Origin: Archegozetes longisetosus
Taxonomy: Eukaryota; Arthropoda; Arachnida; Sarcoptiformes; Trhypochthoniidae
Direction of reading: 5' to 3'
DNA: 64,000 nt
Assembly: GCA_018873245.2 (NCBI GenBank)
Contig: JAEMBT020000001.1
Location: 16,134,220-16,198,219 of the forward strand
Below are positions 24,297 to 35,639 of this stretch, in pieces. Positions within the stretch are counted from its first letter, which is position 1. Each line of letters opens with the position of its first letter. The position numbers and the translations under genes are program-made. The notes below the pieces were generated by a model. That model was not told the origin of the DNA, searched no databases, and worked only from the letters and a program-made list of their open reading frames with translations.

Positions 24297-24590
24297 ATGC
24301 CACCTAAGAAGATAAGAATGAGCGCAGATAGTTATCAACGACATCTTCTATGAGATCGTAACTCTAAGAATCTCAGAAGATTAAATGAGAAAGAGGAGCA
24401 GAGAGCTCATAGGTTAGAACAAGATGCTGTTAGGCATTTAGAATTCAGAGCCAACGAAATTGAAGAAAGATTACGAATAAATGGATGTGAATCAAACAGG
24501 CAGAGAACTCAGTGTGAACAGCAATCCGAACAACAACGAAGGGGACGAATTCAAACAAATAGGATGAGAGCACGTATTCGCAATTATTGA
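24297..24590 (+). pseudogene. Helitron replicase, basic N-terminal region
   Basis: Starts MPPKKIRMSADSYQRHLL, has one in-frame stop (about 24351), then runs RLNEKEEQRAHRLEQDAVRH and further Glu/Arg/Gln-rich sequence to a stop near 24590. Alternating acidic and basic coiled stretches of this kind are common at the start of Helitron replicases. No catalytic motif is expected here. Confidence 0.65.
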
Positions 24591-24689
24591 AGTGTGTTGA
24601 AATGATGTTGAAGAACATTATATAGAACTGTTGAATGATGTTTGTTCAAATTTTAATTCTAAAAATTTTGAGAAATAAAAGCCTTCCGG

Positions 24690-25560
24690 TGGAAGATACA
24701 CAACTTGCTGCCACAAAGGATGTGTCACACTTCAAACTTTGAAACCCCTGCCTTCATTAATAAAAGATCTTTTAACGGGGTTAAATCACAATTCCAAGAA
24801 CTTCATCAAGAACATAAGAAATTATAACAGCGCTTTGGCTTTTGCTTCTATTGGAGCCGGAGTTAGTCCGTTATCTGGGAATGGCATATACTGTTATAAA
24901 ATTTAAGGACAGATACATCATCACACATCTGCAGTGCATCCGAATGAAGGTGAACGAGCAAAGTTTGCTCAACTTTACATATTGGACTCCGTAGAAGCGT
25001 TGAACGAACGAATGAATATCAGAGAGAAGATCACTTGAGACAGACACTTAATGTCACAACTTGACCAACTCATTCGGCAGGTCAATCCCTTTGCTCAAGC
25101 CTATAAAATGATGCATGAAGTGGAGAATGAAAATAGTCACAAATCTATGCATGTACATTCGTCATGATAGAAATCTCGATGTAAGGAGATATAATGCTCC
25201 CAGAATCAATGAAGTCGCAGTAGTATCTCAAAATGTTAATGGTGAGCCGCCTTTTGAGAGAGATATACGAATTCATGCAAGAATTTCTCAAACAACTAAG
25301 CGAATATCTATACTTAATCCTAATTGTGATCCAATGTGTTATCCAATTTTATTCCCACTTGGTGATGAGGGATGGAGAATAGGAATTGGCTGCACGTTTA
25401 CATCTATCGATTTGCAATTCGTGATGATTTCAACCGACTTCTGAATGCTGGAAAATTGAACCAACATTTCATTGTAGACGCTTATGTTAAAATTGAGGGA
25501 AATAATCTAAACTATGTGAAACAACAACAATCTAAACTGCGTGTTGAATAATACTGTGGA
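24690..25560 (+). pseudogene. Helitron-like N-terminal domain, broken
   Basis: Recognisable family phrases in order are CCHKGCV, 'NYNSALAFASIGAGV', 'VHPNEGERAKFAQLYILDS', 'NPFAQAYKMMHEVE', then in the next frame 'DRNLDVRRYNAPRINEVAVV' and 'NPNCDPMCYPILFPLGDEGW'. These lie before the Rep domain in Helitron replicases. At least one stop and one or more frameshifts separate the pieces. The reading order and spacing are otherwise normal. Confidence 0.8.
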
Positions 25561-26526
25561 TTAATGGACCACATAGTAAATTTCGATTCGAATAATGTAA
25601 TAATCGGAAAGGCCATCATACTGCCATCTTCATTTCAAGGAAGTCCAAGAGCTATGGCACAAAATTATCAAGACGCTATGGCCATAGTTCGTAAGTTTGG
25701 AAAACCAGGTCTCTTTATTACTATGACATGTGATCCGGAATGGCGGGAAATATCTGAAAATCTCGAACCGTGGCAGAGGAGTGAATTTCACCCAGATCTT
25801 ATAGTCCGTGTTTTCAGTTTAAATTTGAAAGGATTAATGAAGGATATAAAAGAAAGACACATTTTAGGAGTGGTTACTGCTTATGTTTATGTTATCGAAT
25901 TTCAAAAGAGAGGCTTACCTCATGCACACATTCTGATTATTTTAAGAGATGAAGATAAGCCTAGAACTCGAGAAATGATAGATCAATTGGTCTGCGCAGA
26001 ACTTCCAGATCCTCAAGAAAATCCACGATTGCATGAAATCTCAAAATATTTACTTCGTTGATGGTGACGAGCTTCGAGCTTTAGAGAGAGCTGCATCCAA
26101 AGAGACAACACTTACAGCTTGGTTCAAGTTAGATCGTGAGGACATCGATGCGAACGCTTATAAATATAGTGACATTCCTTACAATTATGTTTTCGACAAG
26201 AAAACTTGCAAGTGGAATAAAAGAAAACACAATACAAAAATAATAAGTCGAATGTATACTGTCAGCGTTTTTGAAATTGAAAGATATTTCCTGCGACTTC
26301 TACTTTTAAATGTTCCTGGAGCTACAAGTTTTGATGACCTAAAGACAGTAAACAATCGAATTTGTGCAACATTTAAAGAAGCTGCCATTATGAGAAACCT
26401 TCTCTCAGATGATACCGAATGGGTAAATGCTTTAAGAGAAGCATCTGATTATCAGATGCCCTGTCAATTACGGCAACTATTGGCATTAATTCTGATATTC
26501 ACTGCACCAAGTAATGCTTTGATATT
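25561..26526 (+). pseudogene. Helitron Rep (HUH) domain with internal loss
   Basis: The first frame (25564-26061) contains 'KPGLFITMTCDPEWREI' and the metal-binding HUH motif as GLPHAHIL (His-Ala-His). This domain nicks and joins DNA ends in rolling-circle transposition. It then jumps from 'HEISKYLLR' straight to 'DGDELRALERAASKETTLTA' in an overlapping frame (26033-26526). The stretch that normally holds the catalytic tyrosines is absent, so an internal deletion lies near 26050. The second frame continues to APSNALIL, where the LTR insertion begins. Confidence 0.85.
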
Positions 26527-26527
26527 G

Positions 26528-27160
26528 TGAAATTTATTTATATCTAACAAACAGAATACTAAAATAGCTTAGTTATTAGTTTTAAAAAGCTTAGCACTAA
26601 CACTTTTTGTAATTAGCTCCTAAAAATTCCAATGATTTATAACACTTCCTGTATTGACTATCTCTTTGAAATGACGCAATATGGTATAATTTAATTTCAG
26701 TGTAGCTTCAGTTTTAAATTTAGAAAAACGTGGGAAACCAAAGAAAAGTATATAAAGGGACAGTCTAAGAGAAAGTCAAGAAGAGAGAAGAGGGAGATAG
26801 ACAATCTTCAGTAGTATCTCAGTTATGCTCTGTAACTTCACGTTATGCATAATAAAATTCTTGTAAAATAGACAATCGTTTTCTTCGTTTCTATCAACTT
26901 TATTTCCACCTTAGGTAAGAAATATACAAAGTTGTTAAACTTTCTTTAATGCATAATAGATACACATGATGTTCTCTATTGAGTCTAGCCAGACTCTCAG
27001 GTAGAGAATTAGGTAAAAAAGATTTGGAATCTTACATCGAGGCCCCTGATTTCAAATCTTTACGCTAGTAAAATCACACTAAATGAAAAACTCTACACAA
27101 GAACTTAGATCGAGTTTTTCATTCTCAATGAGATCCCGAGTCACAAAAATAATTGTGACA
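26528..27160 (+). mobile_element. solo LTR inserted in the Helitron (fossil)
   Basis: A 633-bp block starting TG and ending CA is flanked on both sides by ATATTG (26522-26527 and 27161-27166). It has a TATA-like 'tatataaaggga' near 26750 and an AATAAA signal near 26850, as expected of an LTR. No internal retroelement genes remain, so it is a solo LTR. The superfamily cannot be told. It is younger than the Helitron it interrupts. Confidence 0.75.
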
Positions 27161-27187
27161 ATATTGTAGAATAACTCTAAAGAACCT

Positions 27188-28785
27188 TTGATAGAAGATT
27201 ATTCAAATTGCTTCAATTATGAAACATCTATTAACAAGGCCCTAATGGCTGTAGAAGATACTTTGCTTCTTCATGGAAAGAGGTGTTTAGATTTTGGTTT
27301 ACCACAACCACTACGCGTCGAGAATGGAGAAAATAGTCAACCATTTGATATAGATTATGAGAGAAATGCTGGAGAAATCAATATATCTAAGCTTAATGAT
27401 GAACAGATGTATGCTTTCAATATAATTATGCAAGCGATAGATAATGAAGAATGTAACCAAAAATGCTTCTTCCTTGATGGTGCAGGGGGTAGTGGAAAAA
27501 CATTCCTTTACAATAACTTGATGAGTGTACTAAGAGGTCGCAATCAAGTAGTAGTTCCAGTTGTTTCTACAGGCATTGCTGCAACTTTATTAAAAGGTGG
27601 AAGAACCTATCATTCCCAATTCAAACTTCCAGTACCTCTTTTGGACAATTCTACCTCTAAAATAAGGCCGAATTCAAACGATGGAAAACTCTTGAGAGAT
27701 GCAAAACTTATCATTTGGGATGAGTCAACAATGGCTCCATCTTTTGCGCTGAACGCTGTCGACAAACTACTTAAAGATTTAATGTCCAGTGAGCAACCTT
27801 TTGGTGGGAAAGTAATACTATTAGGTGGTGATTTCAGACAATGTCTGCCTGTTGTAAGGAATGAAAGTAGGGTCATGATAGTACAAACCAGCATAAAATA
27901 CAGTCCTTCATGGAGAGGTTTCGAAATTAAGCTATCAACTAACATGAGAGCAAATGATGATAATGTATTTTCTGAATGACTCCTTAAGCATGGCGATGGA
28001 AATTTGACAATTACAGAGAATTTTGATCCTGATATAATCGAAATACCATTAAGATATTTGACAAGAACTTCTTTAGTAGATGAACTATTCGGCCAATTTA
28101 TTTCAATAAATGAAATTCATGAATTGTTTCAAGAGCGATTTTATGCCCAAAAAATAAATATGTCTTATCAGTGAATAATGAAATAATTAAACGATTGGAA
28201 GGTGATCTCAAAATCTATTATAGCACGGATTCAATTGTCTCTGGTAATGAACAGGAAACTGCCAACTATCCTACAGAATTTCTGAATTCAATAACCTCAT
28301 CTGGACTTCCGCCTCACCAACTACACCTCAAAGTAGGGGCTGTTGTGATGTTATTGAGAAACTTGAATACGAAAAGAGGTCTTTGTAATGAAACTCGATT
28401 AGTGATCGAAAAGTTGAAAGATAATGTTATTAAAACCAAAGTTCTAACATGGACTTCAATCGAAGAGCAAATCTTAATACCTCGAATAGATTTAATTCCT
28501 TCTGATGATCTTCCTTTTGAATTGCGAAGACGACAGTTTTCTGTGAGACTTACATTCGCGATGACAATCAATAAGTCACAAGGGCAAATGTTCGACAAAG
28601 TTGGCATTTTTCTAAGGACTCCCGTATTTAGCCATGGTCGGCTTTACGTAGCATTCTCAAGAGACAAAAGAGGATCAGACGTGAAAGTTTCAGTAACTGA
28701 TAGTGATAGAAAGGACAAACTTATCAGAAGGTCACAAAGAATATTCACTACTAACTGTGTATACAAAGAAATTTTCAACATTTGA
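27188..28785 (+). pseudogene. Helitron Pif1-like helicase domain, broken
   Basis: Two long frames (to 27979, and from 28171) carry a superfamily 1B helicase. Walker A is GAGGSGKT, followed by 'STGIAATLL', Walker B as IIWDEST, 'GGDFRQCLPV', then 'GLPPHQLHLKVGAVVMLLRN', 'MTINKSQGQ' and 'RLYVAFSR'. The helicase unwinds DNA during Helitron transposition. A stop after FSE (27977) and a further break before 'NNEIIKRLEG' separate the two halves. The family's usual full motif set is otherwise present. Confidence 0.9.
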
Positions 28786-29178
28786 TTACTCCAGGTTAAA
28801 GAAAAGTTTGATTTTTTATAATTCTTTTTTAAATGAATTATGATTTAAAAATATTAATCCACACTGATACGAAATCATCATTCAAGTAAATAACAAATCA
28901 TTTAAAAATAGTTTTCATTTATGTAAAAAGCTAAACTTAAATTAATTGTTTAAAATAATCTTTTAAATCAGTAAGCTCTTATTCTGACCTATTTATTATA
29001 TCTTTGTTATTTTTATATTGTTGTTAATGAAACAAAACTATTATGATGCAAATTAAATGTAAAATGATACTAAATAAACTTCAGATATTTTAAATGAGAC
29101 TTATCAAGTAGAATTAATTATCGAATGAATTGAATTTATTCTTTATGAAATACAATATCTTTGCTTTTTTTGATAATT

Positions 29179-29208
29179 CCCGTTCTTCTGAACGGGCTTT
29201 ATAGCTAG
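29179..29208 (+). other. Helitron 3' hairpin and CTAG terminus
   Basis: Stem CCCGTTC (29179-29185), loop TTCT, stem GAACGGG (29190-29196), then 12 bases ending CTAG. The same hairpin occurs inverted at 19838-19855 in the shorter Helitron. It is the termination signal for rolling-circle transposition. Confidence 0.9.
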
Positions 29209-29776
29209 TTTAGAAATAACAGGAATTATTGATACTTTCTTATAATGGAGCATGTGGAGAAATCAAAGTTTTCAAAAAGTTATTTGGCCTTCTTACGAAC
29301 GGAATCAGAGCTATAATGCATTGAAGGGGAAGGCCTGAATTTATCTTTTAGTAAAGATCAGAATGAGATTCTAACTCTGACCTACCGATCTGATCGGACA
29401 AAGTTGGCTCACTCTTTCTATAAATTCAAATTGCAATTATAGGGTTCTTGAATAATTACTATTAAAAGTCCTATAGTAAAGTTAATAAACGATATAACTA
29501 CGCGTAAATATTCTGTATATAACCTATCCCAGATTGCATCATTTTTTGTTACAGTTTATAATTAATTAAATATTTATATGTACTTATATTTATTAATATT
29601 CACTAAAGGGTTTTTATAGCAATTATTCAAGAGTACTGCAACTGCAATTAAATATAGGTATTTAATTTAAACTTAAAAATTTTGTGTCAGCACACAGCTT
29701 ACCTGAGCATATTTACGAAAGTAAGCGAAAGCACTGAGGGCGAACCTGGCTTTAGATATATTGCAGTTGTTAGATA
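29209..29776. other. unit B, beginning
   Basis: Closely similar to 40500-41060 (unit C) and, from about 29340, to 14285-14700 (unit A). No gene. Confidence 0.75.
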
Positions 29777-30281
29777 CAGGTTGTCCAAAATAAAATTAAA
29801 CTCAGATAAAGCAGTTAAAAGCCAAATTAAAGTCAAGTTTACAATTTAATATTTTAATCACAAGTAATCTCAATTACTCATATACCGAAAATTTGATTTA
29901 TCAAAATGAATTTTTATTAATCTAATGTGGAATACAAAAAATAGTGTTTAAAAATGTTCTCTATAACATACGCTTATTAATGCTATTAATGTCAGTTAAA
30001 TTTGCATTCGTTGATCCTCTTTTTACCAAATTTATCAGCAAATTCTTCTCTAGTTCGGTCACAAGACTTAGTTAACAAATAAGTTTTATAAATAAAACTC
30101 TTTGTTTTATTGGGAAGACCATTTTAATTACTACTATTGTTTTAATCTCAACATTATGATTAAAAAGTTTACTTTTTATTTACTTGTTTTAAACTTTATT
30201 CATAAGTTGTACCTAATTGATGAGTAATATTAAAGAAGAATTGTACTCAAAATTTGTGTTTAGTTGTATTTAGACAATCTG
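29777..30281. mobile_element. Tc1/mariner-type MITE
   Basis: Flanking TA at 29775-29776 and 30282-30283. The ends read CAGGTTGTCCA and, reversed, CAGATTGTCTA. In unit A the same place is a single TA ('ttaaaTAtaaagaaataaatgac'), so 505 bp plus one TA were added in unit B. No transposase. Confidence 0.85.
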
Positions 30282-30302
30282 TACAAGAAAATAAATGACT
30301 AA

Positions 30303-31613
30303 CAAGGCAGGGTCTCAACTGCCTGTCACCGATTTCGACCAATATTTGATAGTTTGTTGATTTTGGGTCACATATTATGAAAAACTGAGTCAATTTTCCC
30401 CAATCGTTTTAGATGAGAAAATATTGATATTCAAAGTACCCTGATATATGTACTAAGTATCGTTGTAATATTTATGTAATAATGAGCCAATTTCCTAATC
30501 ACTTAAAACTATAAAATATCAATCTTAAAATTTCAAAATATTTATTAAAATTAGAATAATAATATAAACTTTCTATAGATTTTACAGTAAAGTTTAAACA
30601 TTAGAATGATAATGGAAATTAATAAAAAATTGCTGAAAACGCAATGTTTGCTCACACCAGCTACATTTGATAAACCACCACATTGGGAACAATCTATATT
30701 GAATGAAGTCTCGCTAAATGAAAAACAAACCTGATTTAGTTTAACCATTTTATAAATTAATATAGACACTGCTTGTGACTACTGAGGCGTTTAGGTCAAG
30801 AATTCGCCTTATATACTTTTGAGGAAATTTCTAGAAATTTTGAGAATATTGTATTTCATAATAATATGGAACCCTGTAGTAAGTTCTAGAATTTCTAGTA
30901 AATTCTGGAATCCTATAGTTAGTTCTGGAAATTCCTAGAAAGTTCTGAATTTTCATGAAACAATCTAAAACATTCTCTTCATATATATAATTATTTCATT
31001 ACGAATCTTGTGATAAACTGATTAAATTGTTAAATTTTCAATTTTGGAGATTGAATTTCAAAAATGAATAAACTTCCTGGTAAAGCTTTAAAATAGCTTC
31101 AACTTGATACCATTTTCAAGTAGTTCGTGCTCTTGGTTTAAAAGTTACGCTCAAATGAAATTTTCAGAATTTCAAGTTAGATGCGCTATAATTATGAGAT
31201 CATGAATTTTTTGATCAAACAAAATACAAGTATTCACTTATTTTTAAAGTAGTTTTGATTCCAATCATCAAAATTTGAATTCAATTATCAGTTTTCTCTA
31301 TACATGTTTACATTAATTAGGTTAATGCTTTTGAGAAATTTGATTAACGGCTATGTAAAAATGTACTTGCCAGCCTATAGTTTATTCATAAAAATTTCAT
31401 CAAAATTACTTAAGGTTTAGGAGTATAGAATGCTCAAAAACCAAGGTTTTGCAAACAGCTGTACAATGAATAAGGGTACTTTGGATATCAAGATTTTCTC
31501 ATCTAGAGCGATTGGGGAAAAGTTACTCAGGTTTTCATAATACGTGACCCAGAATCAACAAACTATCAAATTTTGGACGAAATCGGTGACAGGCAGTTGA
31601 GACCCTACCCTTA
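30303..31613. mobile_element. TIR transposon carrying a heat-shock-type promoter
   Basis: TIRs of about 150 bp begin CAAGGCAGGGTCTCAACTGC and, reversed from the right, TAAGGGTAGGGTCTCAACTG. Flanking TAA trinucleotides (30300-30302 and 31614-31616) replace a single 'gactaa' in units A and C, so the insertion is proven by the empty paralogues. A 3-bp TWA-like duplication fits PIF/Harbinger, but no transposase is present. The interior holds a TATA box and heat-shock-element array (see 30805-30965) and a short frame (30769-30551, minus) of unknown origin. Confidence 0.85.
30805..30965 (-). promoter_or_regulatory. TATA box with heat-shock-element array
   Basis: Reading the minus strand, TATATAAGG lies at about 30807-30815. 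Directly upstream is a run of five alternating 5-bp units in register at 30824-30846 (GAA, TTC, GAA, TTT, GAA). Further TTC/GAA units stand at 30884-30891, 30903-30910 and 30923-30959, the last mostly in 5-bp register. Three or more inverted nGAAn units in register form the known binding site of heat-shock factor. A transcript would start near 30785 and meet an ATG at about 30750 (MVKLNQ). The layout is that of an hsp promoter; activity is inferred. Confidence 0.7.
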
Positions 31614-31695
31614 TAAGTGATGCGATTTTGTTCAATATTTTTTAAAACTCTACTCATTTGTAATTTCTAATGCGTGCGTAATAATAAAGGAAATT

Positions 31696-33727
31696 GAGAT
31701 CGTAGTCATTTCCTCGACAATCGTTTTCCCGACAATTCATTTCACAGATAATCGTATTGCCAGAATAAATTAACTCAATTTTGATTGTTTATTAAGATAA
31801 TGAATATATTTAATTCTCAAATATGTGAAAATCGAAATTAATGGGAGACAATCGTTTGACCAACACTCATCTGGCCGACAAATTCGTTTGACAGACGAAT
31901 TTACATAAAGACTTGTTCTGTCGACGATAATATAATTGTTACTCACCCCTATGACGATAGGTCACGCTCATATTGAAAATCATTTTATCGACAATTGCTT
32001 TGTCGGCAGTCACGTCTGTAATAATAGCTGAAGAAGCGTAATCCGAAGAAGTTCAAACTAAATATATCAAAAGAGCACTGATCTACACCTTCAGACGAGC
32101 GGGTAGAGTATAACCATGACTATCACCACATGTGACCATGGATCAGCTAATGGTGATAATTATTTTATACTCAAATAACTTTTCTGACGACATACACCAA
32201 CAATATCTCGATGTTTTGTTGAAACATTGGTAGAAGTTTAGTTTATGGACATCACATAATTTCGACGGTGGTGCTACCTATGAGTAGCTAACAGTATACT
32301 TTCAACAACTATTAAGGCCATATGGCACGGAAGTCTAGATTCAGAGATATAGGTAAAAAATTAAAATTTTAAACGATAATTCTTCTCAATTTGGTATCAA
32401 TTTTAATTGAATTAGCGTTAACCTAGCTTTATCAAGTTCGATAATAATTTTAGTTCGTCCAAAGTTTGATTTAGCTCACCCTTATTTAGACATACTAAGA
32501 TGAGATGTATATTTCAGCTAAATTCAGTTAAACTTAGTAAAATTAGACTTAGCGGTGGATGGTGCCCTATACGGACATGTACCTTTGATGATCGATCCTA
32601 ATAGTAGTTAATGTGAGGATATATCACATATCTAAAGACATATCACATGACATACTTCGTCCATAAATTACGTGAAAATTTGATTTTTTTTAAAAATTAG
32701 AAAATCACTAATGTTAAATATTATACGCTAGGTATTCCCTCCAAAGCGCGCTATAAAATAGTTCTCCATAAAATAATTAAGTATCTACGTGCGTGATTTA
32801 ACCTAAGTGAAAATTGCGTCAGGTTGCGAAGCATTCAAAGGGAAGCGATCTGACGCTATCTTCAGCTTAAGTTAAATCAAGTTCGTGGTGGTTAGATTAA
32901 ACCAGTAGCCAATAGATACAATTAAATACCACGGACTACCTTGTTTAAGTAATAAAGTTGAGGTAGGTCACGAAACCTAGCCATATGTCCACCATATTTG
33001 ATATGTGAACTTCACTCGAGCCTCATGTCATATTGACAGTTATTATTAAATATGTAGAACTAAATCTATGGTATTGTCGTACTTCAGGAATAACTTTGAG
33101 ATAAAGGATGAATGGAGTTGGGTGTTTGGGGTGTTAGGTGGGTGCCTCACCCACCCGACCTTAATAAAATATATTTAACTAATAACTGTCTAAATGTATC
33201 AATAAATATTTGCCTCGACAACTCAGCTCAACTCAACTCACTTGACTTAGATTTGGAGTAGTTGGGTAAGGTTAGGTCAGGTCGTTTAAAACAGAGGCTA
33301 AGGAGCGCGAGTTGGCGACTGTGCCTATAGCACTCACAAGATGTCTAACTACCCCCGCGCATGATATATATGTAGAAAATTGCTTTTAACTATATTTTCT
33401 AGACAAGAAACTTCCGTGCCATACGAGTTATATATTTGTCAATGGGACATCATATGATACTCATCTATCACAATCATGTATGGATTTAGTGGTGTCCATA
33501 AACTAAACTATTTTCGAAACAATTTTATACTCACTAACAACCCGTCAAGCAAATTTTTTGAATATCAATCTAATTATCACCATTAGCTGATCCATTGCCA
33601 TACATGGTGATACTTTAACGGAGACTATCTGTTAAATAACTTGTCGGGGAAACGATATGTAGGGGAAATGGTTTTTCGGGGAAATGATTGTCGGGGAAAT
33701 GAGTGTCGGTGAAACGTACTATACCCA
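31696..33727. mobile_element. 2-kb foldback element with minisatellite-like ends
   Basis: Almost the whole element is one inverted repeat with arms of roughly 640 bp or more. The ends carry degenerate repeats of 'catttccccgacaat' type (31705-31755 and 33640-33715). Flanking GAAATT (31690-31695 and 33728-33733) replaces a single copy in unit A ('aaatgaaattgttcttta'). The central part resembles the smaller foldback at 17697-18405, for example 'gcgatctgacgc' and 'tatgtgaactt...gagcctcatgtcatattga'. No protein. Elements of this build are moved by transposases supplied elsewhere. Confidence 0.8.
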
Positions 33728-33931
33728 GAAATTTGTTCTTTAGATTTGAGTATGCTTTTTAAAAAATTAAAAGTATTTTATGTCTATTGTAAACAACGTC
33801 TATTAACATTGTGCTTTAAGGTAATACTCTGTGCAAGTCAGCTCTAAATTATTCTTCTAAAATATGTTAAAGCTCAATTGCTATTGCTGGTAAGCTGCTG
33901 CAACTTCTCAGTTAAAATATTTTGTGATGTG

Positions 33932-34267
33932 AAAGGAAGTTAGTAAGTTTCCATAGGGAATGACCCAAAGGTCAAGTCATTGACCTTTCCCCAGATCATG
34001 TGGGGTATCGCTAGAAAGGTCTTGACGTATAGTATTAATATATTTAGTCGTTATTCACGTCGGTTTAACCAATTAAAAACTTTAAGATAAAACCCATTTT
34101 CCCATAGACTTCCATTATGAAAAATGGCCTTCAAAAGCCTACTTACGGCCATATTTTTCAAAATTTTGTCACCTGAATTCATTACATCCTTTCCCCTTTT
34201 AAACCATATCAGTCACATGACTACACTCATTTAGGTCATTTTCATTAGAAACTTACTAGTGTCCTTT
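33932..34267. mobile_element. small TIR element in unit B
   Basis: The ends read AAAGGAAGTTAGTAAGTTTC and, reversed, AAAGGACACTAGTAAGTTTC. Unit A (about 15008-15030) and unit C lack this 336-bp block, though the junction is rearranged and no clear duplication was read. Confidence 0.65.
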
Positions 34268-34543
34268 ACAAGTTAATAAAGATTTAAGTATATTTGAAAT
34301 TCAAAAGTTGTGATAAATTATATTATCGAAGATATCTTTATGAAAGTTTATGACATTCAATTGTGATTCGAAATTTTCATTATTTGCATATACACCTTTA
34401 TTTTTATTTAACCCAACTCATCAGATTACCTCTGATCAAATAATATTATGCTAATTCATATTGTTTATCTTATACTATTCTTTGTGAAATTTAATTTGAA
34501 TGCATCATTATAACACGTATCAGTTCGAATTCAACGGAAATAT

Positions 34544-35099
34544 TTAATTTTTCTTCTCTACTACTTTGAGAATGCAATCCTACAAAAGAAACTATCTTAG
34601 TTATTTCAGAATTAATAATTAATGTAAAGTAACTTACACGAGCTTTTACTTCAATCTCAGTCAGGTTGTATTTTTTCTCTAGAGTTTTAAGATCTATCTT
34701 TTTTGCTTGCCAATCATAGAACTAAATAGACAATAACTCACACTCAAGATAAAAATTAGTCAGTTTCTACAAGGGATCATTACCTGTTTCCTCAAATCCT
34801 TATCACAATAAGCATTTCTCAAATCTTTGTATGTAGTCCCTTTATTCATTTCTTTTAAGCATTGATTCCAAGCTTGTTTTAACTCAATAAAATAAATAAT
34901 ACTTAAAACCTTTTCATCAAAGTAATGGGAATAATACCTCTTCTGGAAAAGAAGATTCACATTTTTCCATCTCTGAAATTTTCGCGTCCGATAATGTTGG
35001 TTCACAGTATTTCTTATCAAATTCTTCGTCTTCATTATTCGAAGAAGCCAACGAAATAAAGACTATCAGAATGAATACGTTTAACAAAACAAAATTCAT
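34544..35099 (-). CDS. family 1 secreted protein, copy B (two cysteines lost)
   Basis: Exons 35099-34938, 34882-34784, 34721-34638 and 34579-34544, all with intact splice sites and the same lengths as copy A; 126 residues. The signal peptide is as in the other copies (FVLLNVFILIVFISLASS). Cys51 is Phe (SSFPEE) and Cys91 is Trp (YDWQAK), leaving five of seven cysteines. Since exactly these two are lost together, they may form a disulfide in copies A and C; that is inference. Function is unknown. The gene is followed, in the same orientation, by a family 2 peptide gene at 37421. The conserved TATA box is at 35176-35190. Confidence 0.87.
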
Positions 35100-35175
35100 T
35101 GTCAAAATTCAATACTGCTATTTAATCAATTTCTAGCTGAGTAAGAACCTTATATTCTCATTTGAATGTTTAGTT

Positions 35176-35190
35176 GATTTTATATAAACT
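35176..35190 (-). promoter_or_regulatory. TATA box of family 1 copy B
   Basis: Same AGTTTATATAAAATC as in copy A, at the same distance from the start codon, within a conserved upstream block. Confidence 0.7.
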
Positions 35191-35639
35191 GCCTTCGAAA
35201 GCTGTACAAATAAATTTCTTTAATGATTGCTGTTCTACCTTTCATAGAATAGGATTGTTAAATCATCAGTTTAGAATTGGAGCTATAATCAATTACTGTT
35301 TGCTTTATGAATTTAATAATTGTTAATTCGAAGCATACATAGCGTTAACCAATGACTTCTTAAATATGTGTTTCACTTGATTTACCAACCCATAGGAAAT
35401 TGTGAAACATATTTGTTCACACGTTTGACTAGTGTTGATATTGTCAGGCATATTTACAAGAGAGAATAGACTTCAATAAATAGACTACTATTTATTGACA
35501 AAGTGAGGTTTTGTTATGGAGAGTTAATTTCAATTTATTTAATAAACAGTTTTACAAATCTTTTCTAAATAATTTTCTCTAATTGAAGTTCGCGACTTTT
35601 ATTTCTGCAAAGAATTGCGTTGAAACCATTAATCCCGGA

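Larger units (their letters stand above)
22671..29208 (+). mobile_element. Helitron, 6.5 kb, Rep/helicase type, decayed
   Basis: The 5' end is TCTATATAATAAGGAGCAAA. The 3' end is a 7-bp stem hairpin (29179-29196) followed by CTAG at 29205-29208, inserted between A (22670) and T (29209), as Helitrons do. Plus-strand coding runs: an accessory frame (23548-24070), a basic N-terminal region (24297-24590), a Helitron-like N domain (about 24690-25560), HUH Rep (25561-26526) and Pif1-like helicase (27188-28785). Stops, frameshifts and an internal loss in Rep make it inactive in its own right. A solo LTR sits between Rep and helicase. About 850 bp at its 5' side is noncoding. Confidence 0.93.

Noticed and set aside
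30551-30769. A host gene driven by the heat-shock-type promoter
   Set aside because: The frame after the promoter (MVKLNQ...) soon becomes hydrophobic and AT-driven and resembles no heat-shock protein. Only the promoter is supported.
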